A stretch of DNA of 64,000 nucleotides from Amaurobius ferox. Lineage: Eukaryota > Arthropoda > Arachnida > Araneae > Amaurobiidae. The translations under genes were made by a program, and so were the position numbers. Positions 57,746 to 64,000 of this stretch are shown one piece after another (the first letter of the stretch is position 1; every line of letters begins with the position of its first letter). The stretch spans positions 74,951,230 through 75,015,229 of the forward strand of contig OX578136.1 in NCBI GenBank assembly GCA_951213105.1. Direction: 5' to 3'. The notes beneath the pieces are model-generated. The model ran no database searches. It was not told the origin of the DNA and worked only from the letters and a program-made list of their open reading frames with translations.

Positions 57746-58182
57746 AAATATTTAAAAGAGGAAAAATTATACAGACCTTCAGTATTTTTAAATCAAGAAA
57801 AATTAGAGGAGATGTATGCAAAAGCTAAACATCTAAAAGAAGGATTATCAAAGAAAAGAGGCAACTTAAAAAGTACAATTTCTAGGGCTAAAAATTTTTC
57901 AGAGGAGGAATTAAATCAGAAAAAGAACGAAATAGAAGAAATTAAAAATAAAGAAAATATGTTGCAAAATTATATGAATAGATTAAATCTGATTCGAAGT
58001 AGTAAAGATATAAAGGTTGGTAAAGGATTGGATGTATTATCAAATTTAACAGAAAAAATATGTAATGGAAGTAAATCAAAGAAATTGTATAATCAAGTAG
58101 TTTTATTGTTAGATATGTTATTAAAAATGGAGAAATGACTTATAATGATGTACAACGATATCATAAACAATTTCTCTGTTAA
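57739..58182 (+). pseudogene. Coiled-coil Maverick protein, unknown function
   Basis: An open frame from about 57,739, with its first ATG at 57,812 and stop at 58,138, encodes a Lys/Glu-rich coiled coil (EEELNQKKNEIEEIKNKENM), then VLSNLTEKIC and a leucine-rich LLLDMLLKM. A one-base change near 58,126 would continue into a short conserved-looking tail that ends at TAATAA, directly before the next ATG. An in-frame TAA at about 57,736 suggests the N-terminus was longer. Confidence 0.55.
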
Positions 58183-58185
58183 TAA

Positions 58186-58581
58186 ATGATAAAAAATAAA
58201 GTTTATTTGAGTGAAGGTCAGAAAAATAAACTTAAATCAGCTCTTAGAAATAAAGAAGAACTAACATTACAAATAGATAAATCTAAAACTCCTAATCATG
58301 AGATGTATTTAACTAAAACTCAAATTAATCATATTAATGATGGAAAAAGAATTACTATCAGTAAAACGCAATTAGATAAAAATGCAGGATTTTTACCATT
58401 TCTAGCAGCACTTATACCCTCTTTAATAACCGCTGCTAAATTTGCAGTTCCAGCATTAGCAACTGGTGCTTTATCTGGATTAGCTAGTTCAGCTGTACAA
58501 AAAAAGGGATCTGGGGGGAAAAAAACGTGGAAAGGGAATATATCAACCATGGGAATTAGTAACAAAATGAAGAAAATATGA
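58186..58581 (+). CDS. pVI-like hydrophobic virion protein (candidate)
   Basis: 131 codons, intact. A polar N-terminal half with a YLTKTQINHINDGKRITISK segment precedes a small-residue hydrophobic helix (FLPFLAALIPSLITAAKFAV to ALSGLASS) and a basic Gly/Lys-rich tail. Size, composition and position just before the protease resemble adenovirus pVI-type membrane-active proteins of Mavericks. The stop overlaps the protease start. Confidence 0.6.
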   Translation: MIKNKVYLSEGQKNKLKSALRNKEELTLQIDKSKTPNHEMYLTKTQINHINDGKRITISKTQLDKNAGFLPFLAALIPSLITAAKFAVPALATGALSGLASSAVQKKGSGGKKTWKGNISTMGISNKMKKI

Positions 58582-58992
58582 AAAATGAAAAAGGATTTAG
58601 AGGTGTATTTACCTTTGATTTATTACCTAAAACAATAGAAAAATTTGAAAATGGAATCATTAATTTAGATGTATCAACAGGTCCTGGAACTCATTGGGTT
58701 TGTTATTATAATGATCCTAAATATAAATATGTGGAATATTTTGATCCGTTTGGTGAATATAACGATATAACTAAAAATATTAAATCATTTCTTGTTACAT
58801 CTAATAAAAAGCCAAAAATAGGTCATAATGATAGTTTTTTACAGAAACCTACATCTGTGAAAAAAATGTGGTTTATTTTGTATGAAATATATAAGAGAAA
58901 GGAATAAAGGTATATCACCTAAAAATGTTCTCAAATCATTTCCTACACAAAAACCTAGTGACTGTAATGAAAATTTTGTTCTGTATAAATGA
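58578..58992 (+). pseudogene. Adenain-like maturation protease, frameshifted before the catalytic Cys
   Basis: It would cleave capsid precursors. The open frame (58,578-58,907) holds the catalytic His in GPGTHWVCYY (His39) and the acidic residue in EYFDPFGE (Asp56). At an A run near 58,860 the frame shifts; the Cys-Gly active-site motif and the rest of the domain are found in the next frame, which stays open to a TGA at 58,990-58,992 that overlaps the next ATG by four bases. One base explains the break. Confidence 0.85.
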
Positions 58993-59741
58993 TAATATTA
59001 AAATCTGAAGGTCATGAGAAATCAGAGGAATTTACTGTAAATTTTATTACACCTCTAAAATTAAAAAAATTAGCTTTACAGTCATTTTCTATGGAAGTTT
59101 CATGGTTTAATATAAGTGAGAATTATGGAAATAACATATTTAGAATATATAAATTAGGCACAGATATAACAATTGTTATCTCAAATGGTAATTATACTAG
59201 AAGAGGTTTAAATGAGTATATGATAAAAATATTCGGTGAGGATCCACCTGTGAAATTTGGTATTATTGAAGCAAGACAAAGAATAGCTATTAAACTGAAA
59301 AAAGGTTGGGTAATTGATTTTACAAAAAGTAACTTTCATAAAATTATTGGCTTTTTAAAACCGACATATGGAAGTTATGATGAAGAAACAGAGGTTGAAG
59401 GTGAACATATAGCTGATATATCCAATGGAAATGATAATATTTATATTCACTGTGATGTTGTAAAAGAATCTTTAATAAATCAATCTAATTCAGAAGTCAT
59501 TTATTCTTTCGTTAATAAAAATTCTCCTGGTAGTATAATTTCAAAAGAATTTAATAATTGGATATATTTTCCTGTTAAAACGGATCCTGTTGAAAGAATA
59601 AAAATGAGGATTACTAATCAAAAAGGTGAATTAATTGATTTAAATAAAGGAGCTGTAGAATTTAATTTTATACCTATTTTTGAGGATAACTACGTTAAAA
59701 AAATATATCAATTGTTAGGTCAGGTTTTTCTTCATAAATAA
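58989..59741 (+). CDS. Penton-like minor capsid protein (candidate)
   Basis: 250 codons, intact. It is beta-rich with alternating strands (TIVISNGNYTRRGLNEYM, INQSNSEVIYSFV, FNNWIYFPVKTDPVERIKMR), as expected for a single jelly roll. It lies directly upstream of the major capsid gene, the usual place for the Maverick penton. Identification is by position, size and general character. Confidence 0.65.
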   Translation: MIILKSEGHEKSEEFTVNFITPLKLKKLALQSFSMEVSWFNISENYGNNIFRIYKLGTDITIVISNGNYTRRGLNEYMIKIFGEDPPVKFGIIEARQRIAIKLKKGWVIDFTKSNFHKIIGFLKPTYGSYDEETEVEGEHIADISNGNDNIYIHCDVVKESLINQSNSEVIYSFVNKNSPGSIISKEFNNWIYFPVKTDPVERIKMRITNQKGELIDLNKGAVEFNFIPIFEDNYVKKIYQLLGQVFLHK

Positions 59742-59891
59742 ATGAATAAACATAGATTATATAGAAAAAGTAAAAAAATACAAATATTTTTAAAGATGAA
59801 AACTGAACCTATTATTAAAGCACAGAATAAATTAAATGAAATATTTTCAATGGAAAAGAAAGGAGGCGGTTTAAAAATTCTTTCTAAATAA
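59742..59891 (+). CDS. Small basic protein, 49 residues
   Basis: The ATG follows the penton stop with no gap, and its own TAA directly precedes the major capsid ATG. The product is Lys/Arg-rich (YRKSKKIQIFLKMK) with a Gly-Gly-Gly near the C-terminus. It could be a small DNA-binding core protein; no homology is recognised. Confidence 0.6.
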   Translation: MNKHRLYRKSKKIQIFLKMKTEPIIKAQNKLNEIFSMEKKGGGLKILSK

Positions 59892-61227
59892 ATGCAAAAG
59901 ATTTATGATTTGAGTGATACTCATTATTATTATAATGATCAAATTAAAAGTTATGAATTAAGAGAAATTCACCCAAAAGAACATAGTTCAGATGAGAATG
60001 CCACCTATGTTTTTCATATTAATGATACTAAAGCAAAAATTTTATATTCTAGAGGATATCTTGAACAAAAATTAAAAATTACAAAAAATGATAAATCATC
60101 CATTGGAAACGAAAATGTGAGTCTGGTAAATGGTAGAGGTTTTATCAAAACTTTAAAAGTACATATAGGAGATACCGAAATTGAATCAAATACACAGTCA
60201 AATTTTTCAATCATGAATCATGCTTTAAGATTAACTCATTATACTCCTGATTATACAACATCACAAGCTCAAGATGAATTTTTTTATCTAGATACATCTG
60301 ATTCAACTGACCGAAAAGAGTTAAAATATGATGGTACTTTAGAAGATACTACTAAAATAACTGAATTTTTTAATAATTTGAAAATGAATAAAGATTATAA
60401 CGAAGGATTCGCAGAGATGGGAACTAATGAAAGATAGCAATGTCATTAAAATATGGACACCTTTAAAAGATATAATCGATTTCTTTAGAGAATATGAAAA
60501 GGTAATTTCTGGTTTTGAAGTGAAAATAGAAATTCAAAGAAATGAAAATAAGAATATGATATATACTGATGTCGAAAATGTTAATTATAAGGTAGTAGTT
60601 GAACGTTTAACCTTGCATTTACCTTATATAGAATTTAAAAATTCTGCAGAAAGCGTGTTTATGGAATCGATAAAGATATAGAGGTAAATTGGGATCGATA
60701 TAGATTTAAGATGGTAGGTCCCTATAAAAGCGATAGTGGATCTGTCACAGCAACTACAGCCTCAGATGAAGTTTTAGGTGTCTATGTTATTCCTCAGTAC
60801 GTTGAAAGGGATGGTAATTATGAAAAAAATAACATGATATTTGATAATATAGATATGACTGAATGCTGGTTGATGATTAATAATAAACAAATTCCTCTTA
60901 TGCGTTACAAAACGAATTTTACCAATAAAGATTATAAATAGAGTGTATGAAGCTCTTTTACATGCAGGATTAAATGATATTAATACAGAAACAGGATGTT
61001 TGATAAATAAGAATAATTTTGGAGAAATGTATACTATTTTTTATTTTGACTTATCAAATCATGAAAACTATACCGATTTAAATAATTTAGATATTGAATT
61101 TAATTGGGAGAGATTAATGAATACTCAAAAAGAATATAAGTTTTATATTATTTTTAAAGAAAGAAAGAGATGTTTTATAAATTTGAAAAATAAAACTATA
61201 ACAATGGTTAAGAGTTTAAAATCATAA
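59892..61227 (+). pseudogene. Major capsid protein (double jelly-roll type), frameshifted
   Basis: Four overlapping or adjacent open stretches in three frames (59,892-60,437; 60,427-60,681; 60,711-60,941; 60,943-61,227) together span about 440 codons, the usual size of a Maverick hexon-like capsid protein. The first has ATYVFHINDTKAKILYSRGY and GRGFIKTLKVHIGDTEIES; the last has TIFYFDLSNHENYTDLNNLD, a late-strand pattern seen in such capsids. At least three single-base breaks separate them. Flanking by the penton-like gene and TAAATG spacing support the call. Confidence 0.72.
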
Positions 61228-61244
61228 AATTAATGCTATAATAA

Positions 61245-62122
61245 ATGAGTGCTTATTATCCACCTTATGATGATCAAACGAAAAAGGGCCTATTGGACCT
61301 CCTGGTATAGGTTTTAAATTAATGGATGATGGAAATTATGATATAGAAAATAGAATTTTAAAAAATTGTGAAAATCCTATAGATGATTTAGATTTAACCA
61401 CTAAAAGTTTCGTTTTGAATAAAATAGAGAATAATCATTTTGAATTGAGAGATCTTATAGAAACTAAATATGATAAGGATTTTTTATCCTTTACTGAAGA
61501 AACAGGTAAGAGAATAAAAGAATTAGATGAAACAACTTTACATTCTTCAGAAGGAAAATCTTACGATGCAAAAGATAAAAGAATAGGAAATGTAGCAGAT
61601 CCTAAAGATGATAAAAATGTTGTGAATAAAAGATATTTTGAAAAAAATTCGTTAATATTACAGAATGATAAATTTGATGCAAAAAATAAAAGAATAAGTA
61701 ATGTAGCAGGCCCAGAATATGATAAAGATGCTGTCAATAAAATATATTTAGATAATAGAGATATCTGGATTACCGTAGAAGATGATTTTCTTATTTTTAC
61801 AGATGGAGAATTTACAAAAGTAAATTTCAATATGATGAGTTCTAAATTACTAGATCAAGAGATGCGATTAACTACAGACATGTATATGAAAATTTCCATA
61901 TATATAGCTATATATGATACAGTAGAAAGTAAATATATATATGATAAAAGTCCACTGATATCACTAGAAATCAATGGTAAGGAAATTTTAAATGCTAATA
62001 CAGATAGAGTAACCTGTTTTGCTTATGGTAAACGTGATGATATCATCACATTATGGATAAAATCCGATGGTAAATCAAACACTTTAAAACCTTATATGCA
62101 TATTGAAAAAATCCCTTTCTAA
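61245..62122 (+). pseudogene. Fibre-like protein with collagen-like start and repeats
   Basis: The 266-codon open frame starting at 61,322 is open back to 61,274 and begins there with a collagen-like GPIGPPGIG. The likely original ATG at 61,245 is in another frame, shifted at an A run near 61,281-61,285. Two repeats (DAKDKRIGNVADPKDDKNVVNKRYF and DAKNKRISNVAGPEYDKDAVNKIYL, residues about 80-150) resemble shaft repeats of phage and viral fibre proteins. The C-terminal about 110 residues are beta-rich and may be a receptor-binding head (inference). Confidence 0.65.
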
Positions 62123-62139
62123 AATACGTTCACCAATAA

Positions 62140-62790
62140 ATGGATATTGATTGGAATGCATTTTCCAGAAATAATTTATCTGAAGATGTAATTAGAAATC
62201 TTAAAGATCATGTAAATATGGATTTAATTTTTTAATATTCATCACTGTCTGATTCTTTTATTGAAGAATTTGCTCAACCTGATGATTGGCCTAAAATTTC
62301 TAGATATCAAAAATTATCAGAAGATTTTATAGAAAAATGTAAAGATAAAGTAGATTGGGAAAACATTTCTCATTATCAAACTTTAAGTAACGAATTTATC
62401 ATAAAATTTTCTGATCATTTAGATATATATAAAGTATCAATGTTTCAAAATCTTTCAGAAGATACCATGAGAGTATTAAAAGATGATATAAATTGGTTGT
62501 ATATAACTAGATATCAAACATATAGTGAAAATTTTATAGAAGAATTTATGCATAAATTAGATTTTTGTTATTTGATTAAATACAAATTTGATCTATTACC
62601 TGATCACTTTTTTAATGTTTATTGGAAAAAAATACAAGCTATACAGATGAGTGAATTAAATAAAAAGTTTAGTCATCATGAAATAGAACCTTACAGAGAA
62701 AAAATTATTGAAGAGATTTGTGAAGTTAAAAAAGTCTTGAGAGAATGTGTTTATTTTTTGAGACAATTAACTAACAAAGATGAAAAATAA
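62140..62790 (+). pseudogene. Trp/Tyr repeat protein with in-frame stop
   Basis: Starting at ATG 62,140, the frame has a TAA at 62,233-62,235 and then continues open to 62,790 in the same frame. The product has about five units of about 27 residues with the pattern DWxxISxYQxLSExFIxxF. Similar Trp-Ile-Ser-Tyr-Gln repeats are known in proteins of large DNA viruses. The C-terminus is a charged helix ending in a KVLRECVYFLRQL segment. Function unknown. Confidence 0.6.
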
Positions 62791-62817
62791 ATATTTAATA
62801 ATAATGTTTCTAAATAA

Positions 62818-64000
62818 ATGAATGTTATATATAATAATGGTATAAAAAAACATTTATATCTTTCTTAAATATAGAGAATCCTACTGAAGTGATATCTATT
62901 TTTTTATTTAATTATCTTGATGGTATAGAATATTTAATGTCACTTGAAGGTATAGAGAATTTAACTAATTTAAAAGAATTATATTGTGAGGGAAATAAAT
63001 TAACGTCAATTGAAGGAATAGAAAATTTAATAAATTTAGAAATATTATCTTGTGGAGAAAATAAATTAACGTCACTTGAAGGAAAAAAAATTTAACGAAT
63101 TTAAAAGTATTATTTTGTGGAGGAAATAAATTAACTTCACTTGAAGGAATAGAAAATTTAACGAATTTAAAAGTATTATTTTGTGGAGGAAATAAATTAA
63201 CTTTACTTGAAGGAATAGAAAATTTAATAAATTTAGAAGAATTATATTGTGAAGGAAATAAAATAACTTCACTTGAAAGAATAAAAAATTTAATAAATTT
63301 AAAAAAACTATATTGTGGAGACAATAAATTAACTTCACTTGAAGGAATAGAAAATTTAACAAATTTAGGAGAATTATATTGTATGACGTGTAGATTAACT
63401 TCACTTGAAGGAATAGAAAATTTAACAAATTTAGAAGAATTATATATTGTGGAGAAAATAAATTAACTTCACTTGAAGGAATAGAAAATTTAATAAATAT
63501 AGTATTATTAGATTGTAGAGAAAATGATATTACATCTCTAACTGAATTAATATTTTTGCCTAGAATAGATGAAGTATGGTATGATGAAAATAAAATAAAT
63601 TTACCCCTGATTTCAAGAAGACAATTATTTCATAATAATGTATATAGTGACTCTCAAAATGTGCATAATACATATATACAAAAATCTTTGAGAGACACAA
63701 TCAAAAAATTATTAAATACAGAAATTACGTATGATTTAGATGAATGCATTAAAGAATTAGGTATAAAAATTAAAAGATACTTACTGGAGGTAGAATTCCA
63801 TAATATTAAATTTAGAGAGATATTAGTTGTTGTGTTTAATAGAATTTTAAAAAATGAGAATAAAAATGAAATAATAAAAGTGTTAAAAGATGAACTAAAA
63901 GAGGGTGATGATAAATGTTTTGTAGGGAAAGTAACTAGAATAATTAATGTACTAAATGGATTTGATCCTGATGTTTCTATTACAATTTCTGATAATGAAC
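62818..64000 (+). pseudogene. Leucine-rich-repeat protein, frameshifted, runs off the window
   Basis: At least nine LRR units of 23 residues (69 bp at DNA level) with consensus LxxLYCxxNKLTSLEGIENLTNL. Frame changes lie at an A run near 62,843-62,850, at an eight-A run near 63,083-63,090 (one base shorter than the other units) and near 63,440 (two extra bases). After the repeats, one frame stays open to the window end with a charged helical domain and KCFVGKVTRIINVLNGF followed by an ISDNE segment, a C-terminal arrangement also found in LRR proteins of large DNA viruses. This is an unusual cargo gene for a Maverick. Confidence 0.7.

Larger units (their letters stand above)
47880..64000. mobile_element. 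Maverick/Polinton (adintovirus-like) element, right end outside window
   Basis: The combination of protein-primed-type PolB, retrovirus-like integrase with chromodomain, FtsK/HerA-type ATPase, adenain-like protease, PLA2 protein and jelly-roll capsid genes defines a Maverick/Polinton with full virion gene content, as in adintoviruses. Pol, integrase, PLA2 and ATPase genes are on the minus strand; capsid and accessory genes are on the plus strand. The left boundary is approximate: 47,880-49,690 has tandem repeats suited to a terminal region, but the matching terminal inverted repeat would be off the right edge. Numerous frameshifts, an in-frame stop and a SINE insertion mark it as a degraded copy. 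Confidence 0.9.

Noticed and set aside
62965..63428. Minus-strand open frames of 118-119 codons opposite the LRR gene
   Set aside because: They arise from the antisense of the 69-bp LRR units; the plus frame has the LRR consensus.
62900..63500. CRISPR-like regular repeats
   Set aside because: The 69-bp periodicity encodes LRR units, without unique spacers or short identical repeats. Nothing else in the window resembles a CRISPR array.

Overview
The window is eukaryotic nuclear DNA: AT-rich, with long introns, canonical GT/AG exon borders and a dense load of transposable elements. The two host genes have clear arthropod relatives: an interference hedgehog (Ihog/Boi/CDON) receptor and a Sniffer-type carbonyl reductase. 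The composition, intron sizes and SINE/hAT/Maverick content would suit an arachnid such as a spider, but nothing seen here fixes the species.

Region 1, 1-36,495 (+ strand). Fourteen exons of an ihog-like gene run from 4,410 to the stop codon at 32,013-32,015. They encode the end of one Ig domain, two whole Ig domains, an acidic/basic linker, two FN3 domains, a transmembrane helix and a cytoplasmic tail. Exon phases agree across every intron. The 5' exons lie outside the window. Upstream sequence and introns carry a dead mariner (398-1,903), a hAT element with an 8-bp target duplication (12,927-14,881), a related decayed hAT copy, three copies of a roughly 1-kb noncoding repeat, and an 88-bp minisatellite.

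Region 2, 36,496-47,880. Four exons on the minus strand encode the C-terminal part of a Sniffer-like short-chain dehydrogenase; the cofactor-loop exon was not found. This region also holds several tRNA-derived SINEs. One locus (41,431-42,481) is a SINE split by three further insertions at the same 12-bp site, and one of those is a chimera with a 5S rRNA-derived head.

Region 3, about 47,880-64,000 (runs off the right edge). This is an integrated Maverick/Polinton (adintovirus-like) DNA element. Minus-strand genes are a protein-primed-type DNA polymerase B with N-terminal zinc fingers, small zinc-finger ORFs, a DDE integrase with a chromodomain, a parvovirus-like phospholipase A2 protein, a hydrophobic ORF and a packaging ATPase. 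From a divergent point near 57.6 kb, plus-strand genes are a coiled-coil protein, a pVI-like hydrophobic protein, an adenain-type protease, a penton-like protein, a small basic protein, a major capsid protein, a fibre-like protein, a repeat protein and a leucine-rich-repeat protein. Many genes are broken by single-base frameshifts, the polymerase also by a SINE, and one gene by an in-frame stop, so this copy looks dead. The ATPase, PLA2 protein, hydrophobic ORFs and penton-like gene remain open.
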